This document shows, piece after piece, positions 23,084 to 30,577 of a stretch of DNA of 41,769 nucleotides. The notes under the pieces are model-generated. The model did not search any database and was not told the DNA's origin. It was given only the letters and a program-made list of their open reading frames with translations. Both the position numbers and the translations under genes were made by a program. Location of the stretch: positions 1 to 41,769 of the forward strand of contig JBQTJJ010000105.1 of assembly GCA_052387235.1 (NCBI GenBank), given 5' to 3'. Numbering within the stretch: position 1 is the first letter of the stretch; each line of letters starts with the position of its first letter. The DNA is from JBQTJJ01 sp052387235. Its GTDB lineage: Bacteria; Actinomycetota; Acidimicrobiia; Acidimicrobiales; GCA-2861595.

Positions 23084-25290
23084 GCCACCGCTCCTTCCGT
23101 GGGCCGGGCGCCGGCGGCGTCCCGGAGGTCGATCACGTCCATGACGGGCCGGGGCGGGGTCGGGATCGGCGGTGGTGGCGGCGGGCCCACCAGCGTGACC
23201 TCGCCGGTGGCGCCGTCGACCACCACGGTGGCGCCGGCCGGGAAGCGCCTCGTGGCGTCCGCCACGCCGACGGCGGTGGGGATGCCGAACTCGCGGGCCA
23301 GGATGGCCAGGTGGGAGAGCACGCTGCCGGTCTCGGCCACCAGCCCGCCCAGGTGGGGCAGGACGGCGGCCAGGCCGGGATCGAGGGTGCGTACCACCAG
23401 GACGGCGCCGGCCGCGGGAGGGTGGTCGCCCTGGTGGACGGGGCCCGTGGCCCTGCCCCCGCCGGCACCCCGGCCCGCCCCGGCCGCCCCGGTGCGCTCG
23501 GCCACGACGTCGCCGGCAGCCGAGAGCCGGAAGGCGGCGGGGAGCGGCGCGACCAAGGGCCGGCTCCCGCGCTCGGCCAGGTCGGCGGGGAGGCGACCCT
23601 CCAGGGCACCGGCCAGCTCGTCCAGCCGCAGGAGCCCCACGTCGGCCGGCGAGGCCAGCACGCCGGCCGCAGCCAGGCGCCGGCCCAGCTCCCAGGCGGC
23701 GCGGGCGGTGAGCTCCTGGACCCAGCGCACCCGCAGCCGCAGGGCCTCCCGCAGCACGGCCGCGTCGTCGTCCCCGCCCGGGGCGGGCGGGCCGGCGGTC
23801 GACGGCAGGCCGGCGGTGGAGGGAAGCGGGGCCGCCGGCCCGATGCGCGGGGGCACCAGGGCCAGGACCACGGGGCGGGCCAGCGCGATGTCGGCGTCGG
23901 CCCGGCCCTCGGCCCGGCCCTCGGCCAGCACGTGCAGGGCGAGCGAGGCGCCGGTGACGGTGGAGGCGCCGGCGTCGACCAGCAGCCCCGAGAGCACCTC
24001 GTAGCCGTTGAGGGCCACCAGGGCCTGGCGGGCGCCGGCCAGCGTGCCGGCCAGCCGGTCGGAGCCGAGCTCGCCCAGGGGCGGCACGTCGAGCAGCTGG
24101 CCGTCCACCTCGTCGATCAGGTCGGACACCAGGCCGGGCAGGGCGGCGCCGAGCCGGCCCACCCGCCACGACGCCACGAGCCGGCGGGCCGGGGGCCGGG
24201 GGTCGAATCGGGCCAGGAGGCCCCGGCGGGCCGGCAACACGCCGAGCAGGCCGAGGTCGGCCGCCACCCGGCCCCCCAGGACGGCCACGACCGGCGACGC
24301 GTCCACCTGGCGTCGGGACGCGGCGCCGGTGAGGAGCAGCGCTTCCCGCAGGGCGGTGCGCAGGGGCTCCACCCACAGGTCGACCTCGAGCGGCGCCAGC
24401 GGGTCCGGGAACGTCTCGGCCACGGGGCCGGGGCCGAGCACGGGGCCGGCGCCCTCGGCCGGCGCCGCCACCGCCGTGATGGGCCGGCTCTGGAGCAGGC
24501 GCAGCGTGGTCCCCTCGAAGGCCCACTCCACGTCCTGGGCCCCGCCGAACACCCGTGCCACCGAGCGGGCCAGGCGGGTCAGGGCGCGGAGCTCGCTCCG
24601 GCCCAGGCCCGCCACCGGCCGTTCCGCCCCCAGCTTCCGTCCCCGCCGCGACAACAGGTACTGCGCCCCGTCCACCGCCCCGCTCACCAGCTGCTCGGGC
24701 GCGCCCTCGGCCGCGGCCACGACGAGCCGGTCGGCGCGGCCGGTGACGGGGTCGGCGCCGAAGAGAACGCCGCCCAGGCGGGCGTCGAGCAGCGGCTGGA
24801 CCAGGACGGCCATGGGCGCCATCTCGATCCCGGGCACGGCCTTCATGGACGCCAGGACCGTCTCCACCGCGGACAGGAAGTCGTGCCACCCGGCCACGTC
24901 GAGCACCGAGGTGAACATGCCGGCCATCGACGTGGACTCCCCGTCCTCGATGGTGGACGACGACCGCACCACCACGGGCCGATCGGCCCCGTTCGTGAGG
25001 ACCTGCCAGGCCTGCTCCAGCCCGAGCGGCGGGGACCCGGCCGGGGGCGGCGCCCAGCCGGCGGTGGCGACGGTGGTGAGGACGAATCCCGGCAGGACGG
25101 GCAGGCCGGCGGCGGTGGCCCGGGCCAGCGCCGCCGCCTTGGCCCCCACCAGTCGGGGGTCGCAGGCCCGGGGATCCCCCAGGTCCACGACGGCCGGACC
25201 GGCGATCGGGCCCTCCGGCCCTCTCCCCTCCGCGCTGCCCGGCTGCCGGCTGTCGCTGGTGGCGCCTGCCACGATCCCCTCCGGTGTCAT
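23080..25290 (-). CDS. PEP-synthase/rifampicin-phosphotransferase-like enzyme
   Basis: The 736-residue protein has an N-terminal PPDK/PEP-synthase ATP-grasp region (VGAKAAALARATAAGLPVLPGFVLTT, VVVRSSSTIEDGESTSMAGMF, GVLFGADPVTG, VEWAFEGTTLRLLQSRPI). A variable middle of about 300 residues follows. The C-terminal swivelling phosphohistidine domain is GGLVAETGSVLSHLAILAREFGIP, whose SHL His is the phosphocarrier. There is no PEP/pyruvate TIM barrel after the His domain. This order (ATP-grasp, middle, His domain) is that of rifampicin phosphotransferase and similar dikinases, not PpsA, so the acceptor is probably bound by the middle region and is unknown. I chose ATG 25290 (GGGGGAG six bases upstream) over GTG 25314. 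It is coupled to two membrane proteins. Confidence 0.85.
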   Translation of the reverse strand: MTPEGIVAGATSDSRQPGSAEGRGPEGPIAGPAVVDLGDPRACDPRLVGAKAAALARATAAGLPVLPGFVLTTVATAGWAPPPAGSPPLGLEQAWQVLTNGADRPVVVRSSSTIEDGESTSMAGMFTSVLDVAGWHDFLSAVETVLASMKAVPGIEMAPMAVLVQPLLDARLGGVLFGADPVTGRADRLVVAAAEGAPEQLVSGAVDGAQYLLSRRGRKLGAERPVAGLGRSELRALTRLARSVARVFGGAQDVEWAFEGTTLRLLQSRPITAVAAPAEGAGPVLGPGPVAETFPDPLAPLEVDLWVEPLRTALREALLLTGAASRRQVDASPVVAVLGGRVAADLGLLGVLPARRGLLARFDPRPPARRLVASWRVGRLGAALPGLVSDLIDEVDGQLLDVPPLGELGSDRLAGTLAGARQALVALNGYEVLSGLLVDAGASTVTGASLALHVLAEGRAEGRADADIALARPVVLALVPPRIGPAAPLPSTAGLPSTAGPPAPGGDDDAAVLREALRLRVRWVQELTARAAWELGRRLAAAGVLASPADVGLLRLDELAGALEGRLPADLAERGSRPLVAPLPAAFRLSAAGDVVAERTGAAGAGRGAGGGRATGPVHQGDHPPAAGAVLVVRTLDPGLAAVLPHLGGLVAETGSVLSHLAILAREFGIPTAVGVADATRRFPAGATVVVDGATGEVTLVGPPPPPPIPTPPRPVMDVIDLRDAAGARPTEGAVA

Positions 25291-25323
25291 CGCCCGCTCC
25301 CCCGCTCCGGTCACCGCCCCTCA

Positions 25324-25349
25324 GGCGATGAGATCGCCTCGCGGCGATC
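25324..25349 (-). promoter_or_regulatory. Alternative hairpins in the leader of the phosphotransferase gene
   Basis: Three alternating segments, GGCGAT (25324-25329), ATCGCC (25333-25338) and GGCGAT (25343-25348), allow two mutually exclusive perfect hairpins that share the middle arm. On the mRNA they end 33 bases before the ATG at 25290. A switch between two folds is possible; a protein-binding direct/inverted repeat is the alternative. Confidence 0.45.
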
Positions 25350-25386
25350 CTGATACCACTGTCTTGGCGGGCGCCGGCGCGTTACT

Positions 25387-25410
25387 TCGGACGGGGCCGG
25401 ACCGGTCCGA
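25387..25410 (-). terminator. Possible terminator after the 2-oxoadipate dioxygenase gene
   Basis: TCGGAC (25387-25392) pairs with GTCCGA (25405-25410), with further GC pairing inside. It starts 11 bases past the stop of the leftward gene ending at 25422. The stem is short and there is no U-tract. Confidence 0.35.
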
Positions 25411-25421
25411 GGAACGGGACC

Positions 25422-26435
25422 TCAGCCGGCGGCCCGCCGCGTCATGGTGAAGATCGACTGGGCGTTGGCGGCGTCGAAGGCCAGGTCCGGGCCGGAACCG
25501 TCGGGGAGGGGCCGGCGGGTGATGAACTCGAAGAACGAGCCGGGCACGGTGCGGGTCACGGTGCCGGCCGGCGTCGTGAAGGTGCGCGCCACCAGCGCGG
25601 CCCGGTGGGCCGTCTGCAGGATGCGGCCCGATCCGGACACCTCCACGTCGTCCTTGACCGGCCGGCCGGCGGCCCGCTCCGCCTCGGCCAGCGCCACCAC
25701 GTCGTCCACCCGGTCGGTGGCGTGGTTGCACACGGTGCCCTCGGTGGCGATCCACGCCATCTCGTCCGACTCGGCCGCCAGCGCCTCGTAGTCGGCCTCG
25801 GCCGGATCGCGGTGCCGGCGCCCGAAGCAGGCCACCAGCGTGGGCAGCAGCGCCCGGGCCCGGGCCTCGGGCAGGGCCCGGCGGGCCGCCAGTTCGGCCA
25901 GGTCGGCCCCGGCCTCCGCCGGCACCGGGTCGACGGACGTGGCCAGCACCCGGGCCGCCGCCGCCTGGAAGGCGGGCGAGAACCGGTCGGCGTGCAGCTC
26001 GCTCACGAAGTACTGCGGTACGTCGGCGGGGAGGTCGGCGTGGCACCACGACCGGCCCGTCATCCCGAGCCGGGCCAGGTCGTAGGTGAAGCGGTGGGCG
26101 TAGCCCAGCGGCTCCAGGATGCGCACCAGGGCCGCCTGGCCAGCCGGCAGCTCGCCGCAGCCCACACCGGTCACCGTGCGCACCGCCCCGTGGTCGAGGT
26201 GCACCCTGGCGCCGGCCGCCACCCGGTCGGCCACATAGGCGGCGCCGCTCGGCACCCGGGCCAGCAGGTCGTCGAGCAGGACGATACCGAGGGCCTGGGC
26301 CAGCACGGCCCGGGGCACGTCGCCGCCGGCGGGGGCCAGCAGCGACGGGTGCAGCTCCAGCCCGGCCAGGAGCTCCCGGGCCCGAGCGTCGCCGAGGGCG
26401 GATGCCACCAGGACGTGCAGGGCCGGCGCCGTCAT
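25422..26435 (-). CDS. 2-oxoadipate dioxygenase/decarboxylase (DUF1338 / HglS family)
   Basis: This Fe(II) enzyme family converts 2-oxoadipate plus O2 to D-2-hydroxyglutarate and CO2 in lysine catabolism. In this 337-residue protein the expected His-His-Glu metal triad can be placed: H82 in HLDHGAVRTV (with the conserved Arg four residues on, R86), H238 in CNHATDRV, and E303 in FFEFITRR. GYAHRFTYDL and SWCHADLPADVPQYFVSELH are further family blocks. It is shorter than the Pseudomonas HglS (about 460 aa). The ATG overlaps the stop of the saccharopine dehydrogenase-like gene (ATGA). Its neighbours supply the steps before and after, which strongly supports the assignment. Confidence 0.88.
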   Translation of the reverse strand: MTAPALHVLVASALGDARARELLAGLELHPSLLAPAGGDVPRAVLAQALGIVLLDDLLARVPSGAAYVADRVAAGARVHLDHGAVRTVTGVGCGELPAGQAALVRILEPLGYAHRFTYDLARLGMTGRSWCHADLPADVPQYFVSELHADRFSPAFQAAAARVLATSVDPVPAEAGADLAELAARRALPEARARALLPTLVACFGRRHRDPAEADYEALAAESDEMAWIATEGTVCNHATDRVDDVVALAEAERAAGRPVKDDVEVSGSGRILQTAHRAALVARTFTTPAGTVTRTVPGSFFEFITRRPLPDGSGPDLAFDAANAQSIFTMTRRAAG

Positions 26436-27517
26436 GCCGCAAGGGGTGGGGCGGCCGTGAACAGGCTGCCGGCGGCGGTGGCCACGAAGGCGTCGTAGCG
26501 CACGTCCTCCTGGCGGACCAGGCCGCGGCCCGCCAGCAGCCCGGCCGCCACCAGCTCCACCACGGCGCAGGCCGATGCGGCCGTGGTCCACGAGATGGCC
26601 CTCCAGCGCCGGCCGTCCACCACCAGGGGCGTGTAGGAGCGCACGACCTGCTCCCGGACGTGCAGCCCGGCCCGCACCCCTTCCGCCGCGGCGTAGAGGT
26701 ACACGACGTCGTCGTCCACCGGCGGCTTGGCCGACACCAGGATGCGCCCGGCCAGGGCCCGGTCCTGGCGCAGGTGCAGCTCGTCGAAGAAGAACCGCAT
26801 GAGCTGGCAGTGGCCCGGATAGCGCAGCGTCTTGTAGTCGAGCCGGTCCACCCTGCCCTCGAAGCTGGCGCACATGGTGCCCAGCCCGCCCGAGGTGGTG
26901 AACGCCTCCAGCTGGATGCCGTCGATCCACACCGACTCCAGGTCACTCATGGGCGGGACCGTGCGCAGCCGGCCGTCCCTGATGACCTCGCAGTCGTTGA
27001 GGTACTCGTTGACCACCCCCTCGGGCGACCAGTTGAAGGCGTAGCCCAGCAGCCCGCTCGGGTGGCGGGGCAGCGCACCCACCCGCAGCTCGACGGAGTG
27101 GATACGGTCGAAGTGCTCCCCCAGGCCGGCGCCCACGATGGCGATCAGCCCCGGCGCCAGCCCGCAGTACGGGACCATCGCCGCGACCGCGCCCGCCGCC
27201 AGCTCCTCCACCCGCCGGCCGTTGACCACGTCCTCGGACAGGTCGAAGTAGTGCACGCCGGCCGCCGCCGCGCCCTCGGCCACGGCCCGGTTGAGCCGGA
27301 AGGGCAGGCACGACACCACCGCCTCGGTGTGCCGCAGCGCCTCCTCCAGGGCGGCGGGGTCGCCCACGTCCAGCCCGGTCACGGGGAACGGGAGCCCGGT
27401 GCCGGGCGCCACGTCGGCGCCGGTGACGGCGAAGCCCGACCGGTGCAGGAGCCGGGCCAGCAGCTCGCCCACCTTGCCGAGCCCCACCACCAGGACCTTG
27501 GAGAACAGGCGATCCAC
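26432..27517 (-). CDS. Saccharopine dehydrogenase-family protein (probable glutamate-forming)
   Basis: The 361-residue protein has an N-terminal Rossmann motif VLVVGLGKVGELLARLL (GxGxxG at 12-17) and the Sacchrp_dh features CLPFRLNRAVAEGAAAAGVHYFDLSEDV and YCGLAPGLIAIVGAGL. A mixed C-terminal domain includes LDYKTLRYPGHCQLMRFFF. This family oxidises saccharopine to 2-aminoadipate semialdehyde plus glutamate. The gene lies in one unit with the 2-oxoadipate dioxygenase and is divergent from an ALDH7-type dehydrogenase that would take the semialdehyde. GTG start with no clear ribosome site but a TACCAT element nine bases upstream, so the message is probably leaderless. Family members with other substrates exist; the context decides. 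Confidence 0.85.
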   Translation of the reverse strand: MDRLFSKVLVVGLGKVGELLARLLHRSGFAVTGADVAPGTGLPFPVTGLDVGDPAALEEALRHTEAVVSCLPFRLNRAVAEGAAAAGVHYFDLSEDVVNGRRVEELAAGAVAAMVPYCGLAPGLIAIVGAGLGEHFDRIHSVELRVGALPRHPSGLLGYAFNWSPEGVVNEYLNDCEVIRDGRLRTVPPMSDLESVWIDGIQLEAFTTSGGLGTMCASFEGRVDRLDYKTLRYPGHCQLMRFFFDELHLRQDRALAGRILVSAKPPVDDDVVYLYAAAEGVRAGLHVREQVVRSYTPLVVDGRRWRAISWTTAASACAVVELVAAGLLAGRGLVRQEDVRYDAFVATAAGSLFTAAPPLAA

Positions 27518-27526
27518 CAGGACCCA

Positions 27527-27532
27527 ATGGTA
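27527..27532 (-). promoter_or_regulatory. -10 element for leaderless start of the saccharopine dehydrogenase gene
   Basis: TACCAT on the minus strand ends nine bases before the GTG at 27517, and no ribosome site is present. This is the arrangement of leaderless actinobacterial transcripts. Confidence 0.5.
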
Positions 27533-27573
27533 CGGGAGCGCCCTGCCATCATGGACGGACGACGAGAGGACCG

Positions 27574-29097
27574 ATGGGCCGCCTACCCCCTACCGACGAA
27601 CTGGCCGAGACCGCCCTGAGGGCCTTCGAGGCCATGGGCGCGGCCTGGCCGGGAGAGGGCGAGCTGACGGCGCGCACCCCGGTCACCGGCGGCCCGCTGG
27701 CCACCCTGGCAGTCCAGGACGCGGCCGGCGTCGACGCCGCCGTCGAGCGGGCGGCCCGGGCCTTCCTCCGGTGGCGGCTGGTCCCGCCGCCCCGGCGGGG
27801 CGAGCTCGTCCGGGTGCTGGGCCGGCTCCTGCGCGACCACCGGGGCGAGCTGGCCACCCTGGTGTCGCTGGAAGCGGGGAAGATCGGCTCCGAGGCCCGG
27901 GGCGAGGTCCAGGAGATGGTCGACATGTGCGACTTCGCGGCCGGCCTCTCCCGCCAGCTGTACGGGCTCACCATGGCTTCCGAGCGGCCGTCCCACCGGC
28001 TGGCCGAGGTGTGGCACCCGCTCGGGGTCTGCGGCGTGATCACGTCGTTCAACTTCCCCGTGGCGGTGTGGGCGTGGAACGCGGCCCTGGCCCTCGTGTG
28101 CGGCGACCCGGTGGTGTGGAAGCCGTCCGAGAAGACCCCGCTCACGGCCCTCGCCTGCACCGCGCTGGTGGAGCGGGCCGGCGCCGAGGTGGGCGTGCCC
28201 GACCACCTGGTGCAGGTCGTCATGGGCGGCGCGGAGGCCGGCCGGCGCCTGGCCGACCATCCCGGCGTCCCCCTCGTCTCGGCCACCGGGTCGACGGCCA
28301 TGGGCCGCGCCCTGGCTCCCCGGGTGGCGGCCCGGTTCGGGCGGAGCCTGCTGGAGCTGAGCGGCAACAACGCGGCGGTGGTGGCCCCCTCGGCCGACCT
28401 GGACCTGGCCGTGCGGGCCGTGGTGTTCGCCGCCGCCGGCACCGCCGGCCAGCGCTGCACCACGCTGCGCCGCCTCATCGTCCACCGGTCCGTGCACGAC
28501 GAGGTGCTGGACCGCCTGGCCGCCGCCTACGCCACCCTGCCCGTGGGCAACCCGCTGGAGGAGGGCACCCTCGTCGGGCCCCTGGTGGACCGTGGCGCCC
28601 ACGCCGCCTTCGCCGCCGCCCTGGACCGGGTCGGGCTCGAGGGCGGCACCGTGGTGTGCGGCGGGGAGCGGCTGCTGGCGGACGAGGCGCCCGACGCCTG
28701 GTACGTGCGGCCCGCCATCGCCGCCATGCCGGGCCAGACCGACCTGGTCCGCGACGAGACCTTCGCCCCCCTGCTCTACGTGCTCGGGTACGACGACTGG
28801 GACGAGGCCATCGCGCTCCACAACGCGTCGCGGCACGGGCTGGCATCGTCCGTGTTCACCGGCGACGTCCGGGAGGCGGAGCGGTTCACGGGCCCGGCCG
28901 GCTCCGACTGCGGCATCGCCAACGTCAACATCGGTCCGTCCGGCGCCGAGATCGGCGGGGCGTTCGGGGGCGAGAAGGACACCGGCGGCGGGCGGGAGGC
29001 TGGCTCGGACGCGTGGAAGGCCTACATGCGGCGCCAGACCACCACCGTGAACTACGGCGACGACCTCCCCCTGGCCCAGGGCGTGGAGTTCCTCTGA
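27574..29097 (+). CDS. ALDH7-type L-aminoadipate-semialdehyde dehydrogenase (antiquitin-like)
   Basis: The 507-residue NAD-dependent enzyme would oxidise 2-aminoadipate semialdehyde to 2-aminoadipate. The active-site Cys is in GTAGQRCTT and the general-base Glu in LLELSGNNAAVV. Cofactor and substrate blocks include ITSFNFPVAVWAWNAALALVCG and ATGSTAMG. The C-terminal block from NVNIGPSGAEIGGAFGGEKD through GREAGSDAWKAYMRR to DLPLAQGVEF is diagnostic for ALDH7. GAGAGG lies a few bases upstream of the ATG. The 56-base gap to the divergent saccharopine dehydrogenase gene must hold both promoters. Confidence 0.92.
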   Translation: MGRLPPTDELAETALRAFEAMGAAWPGEGELTARTPVTGGPLATLAVQDAAGVDAAVERAARAFLRWRLVPPPRRGELVRVLGRLLRDHRGELATLVSLEAGKIGSEARGEVQEMVDMCDFAAGLSRQLYGLTMASERPSHRLAEVWHPLGVCGVITSFNFPVAVWAWNAALALVCGDPVVWKPSEKTPLTALACTALVERAGAEVGVPDHLVQVVMGGAEAGRRLADHPGVPLVSATGSTAMGRALAPRVAARFGRSLLELSGNNAAVVAPSADLDLAVRAVVFAAAGTAGQRCTTLRRLIVHRSVHDEVLDRLAAAYATLPVGNPLEEGTLVGPLVDRGAHAAFAAALDRVGLEGGTVVCGGERLLADEAPDAWYVRPAIAAMPGQTDLVRDETFAPLLYVLGYDDWDEAIALHNASRHGLASSVFTGDVREAERFTGPAGSDCGIANVNIGPSGAEIGGAFGGEKDTGGGREAGSDAWKAYMRRQTTTVNYGDDLPLAQGVEFL

Positions 29098-29118
29098 CCT
29101 GCCCGCCCCCCGCCTCCG

Positions 29119-30495
29119 TCACACCGGCGGCAACAGCACCCCGGGATTGAGGATCCCCGACGGGTCGAGGGCCCGCTTGAGAGCCCGGAAGGCGTCGATC
29201 TCGGCCGGGCTGCGGCCCAGGTGCAGCCACCGGCGCTTGGCCCGGCCGATGCCGTGCTCGGCGCTGATGCTCCCCCCGAGGGACGCCACCAGCTCCAGGA
29301 CGGCCCCGTCCACGGCCTCGTCGCCGGGAGCCACGCCGGTCACGTTCACGTGCACGTTCCCGTCGCCCACGTGGCCGAACAGCCAGGTGCGGGCGTCCCC
29401 ACCGCCGGCCGCCGCCACCACCGCCGGCACCTCGGCCAGGAACGGGGCCAGGCCGCCGCCCGGCAGGGCGACGTCCAGCTTGTGGGGGGCACCGAGGGTG
29501 TTGACCGCCTCGGTCATGCCCTCCCGGAGTCGCCACAGCTCGGCCCGGCGCACCGAGTCGGTGGCCACGGCCACATCCGCCACGCCGGCCAGCTCGCCCA
29601 CCCCCGACGACAGCTCATCGAGCGGGCTCGAGGTCCCGGCCGCCTCCACCAGGAGGTAGGCGGGGTGGGCCGACGGGAAGGGGCGGGCCAGGCCGAGGGC
29701 GGTGCACACCAGGCCCAGGCCGTCGTCGAGGAGCAGCTCCAGCGCCTCCACCGACGGCACCCGGCGCCGGAGCACGCCGGCGGCGCCGACCACCCCGGCC
29801 ACGTCGGCGAAGCCGAGCAGGGCCACCACCCGCTCGGGCGCGGGCGGCACCAGGCGCAGCCTGGCGGCGGTGACGATCCCGAGCGTTCCCTCGCTGCCGC
29901 ACAGGAGCGACGGCAGGTGGTAGCCGGTGTTGTCCTTCACCAGCCCCCCGAGGTGCGAGACCACCGAGCCGTCCCCGAGCACCGCCTCCACGCCGAGCAG
30001 CTGGGCCCGGGTGTCGCCGTAGCGCAGCACCCGGGTCCCGCCGGCGTTGGTGGCCACCGAGCCGCCCACGGTGGCGCTGTCGCGGCTGGCGAAGTCCACG
30101 CCGTAGGCCCAGCCGGCGGCGCCGGCCGCCCGCTGCACGCCGGCGACGGTGGCGCCGGCGCCGGCCGTGACCTGCCCCGCCACCTGGTCCACCGGGCCCA
30201 CCCCGGCCAGCCGGCGCAGGCTCACCACCACCTCCCCGTCGAGCGGCACCCCCCCACCCACCAGGCCGGTGTTGCCGCCCTGCGGCACCATGGCCACGCC
30301 CAGGTCGCGGCACACCCCCACCACGGCCGCCACCTCGGCCGCCGAGCCGGGCCGGACGACGAGCGGCGTCGAGCCCCGGTAGCGACCGGTCCAGTCGGCG
30401 CAGTAACCGGCGGTGACGTCGGGGTCCTCCAGCACGTGCCCCGGGCCCACCACCTCGGCCAGCCGGGCCGGCAGCGAAGGAGGCGGGCGGTCCAC
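29119..30495 (-). CDS. FAD-linked D-2-hydroxyglutarate dehydrogenase-type oxidoreductase
   Basis: The 458-residue flavoprotein belongs to the GlcD/D2HGDH branch of the VAO family. PQGGNTGLVGGGVPLDGEVVVS and TVGGSVATNAGGTRVLRYG form the FAD site; LLCGSEGTLGIVTAARLRL is next. The C-terminal catalytic part has FGHVGDGNVHVNVTG and ISAEHGIGRAKRRWLHLGRS, ending ALDPSGILNPG. The two C-terminal blocks are most like D-2-hydroxyglutarate dehydrogenase, which makes 2-oxoglutarate from the HglS product. D-lactate or glycolate dehydrogenase are alternatives. It is convergent with the ALDH7 gene (21-base gap). GTG start with no ribosome site; CACCAT lies nine bases upstream. Confidence 0.87.
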   Translation of the reverse strand: MDRPPPSLPARLAEVVGPGHVLEDPDVTAGYCADWTGRYRGSTPLVVRPGSAAEVAAVVGVCRDLGVAMVPQGGNTGLVGGGVPLDGEVVVSLRRLAGVGPVDQVAGQVTAGAGATVAGVQRAAGAAGWAYGVDFASRDSATVGGSVATNAGGTRVLRYGDTRAQLLGVEAVLGDGSVVSHLGGLVKDNTGYHLPSLLCGSEGTLGIVTAARLRLVPPAPERVVALLGFADVAGVVGAAGVLRRRVPSVEALELLLDDGLGLVCTALGLARPFPSAHPAYLLVEAAGTSSPLDELSSGVGELAGVADVAVATDSVRRAELWRLREGMTEAVNTLGAPHKLDVALPGGGLAPFLAEVPAVVAAAGGGDARTWLFGHVGDGNVHVNVTGVAPGDEAVDGAVLELVASLGGSISAEHGIGRAKRRWLHLGRSPAEIDAFRALKRALDPSGILNPGVLLPPV

Positions 30496-30504
30496 GGTGC
30501 CCGC

Positions 30505-30510
30505 ATGGTG
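30505..30510 (-). promoter_or_regulatory. -10 element for possible leaderless start of the FAD oxidoreductase
   Basis: CACCAT on the minus strand lies nine bases before the GTG at 30495, with no ribosome site. The match to TANNNT is imperfect. Confidence 0.35.
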
Positions 30511-30562
30511 GCACCGCTGCGCCCCGGCCGGGTGGACGGAACCGGGCCCGGGGAGGCGCCGC

Positions 30563-30568
30563 TAGCCT
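30563..30568 (+). promoter_or_regulatory. -10 element for leaderless start of the NuoF-like gene
   Basis: TAGCCT ends nine bases before the ATG at 30578, and no ribosome site is seen. A perfect 10-bp palindrome CCGGGCCCGG (30542-30551) lies just upstream and could be an operator. Confidence 0.5.
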
Positions 30569-30577
30569 CGACCGTCC

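Noticed and set aside
22561..24889. 777-codon frame covering the phosphotransferase in another frame
   Set aside because: Only its last 175 codons (from GTG 23083) look like protein; the rest is antisense-like Arg/Gly/Pro sequence over a motif-rich gene.
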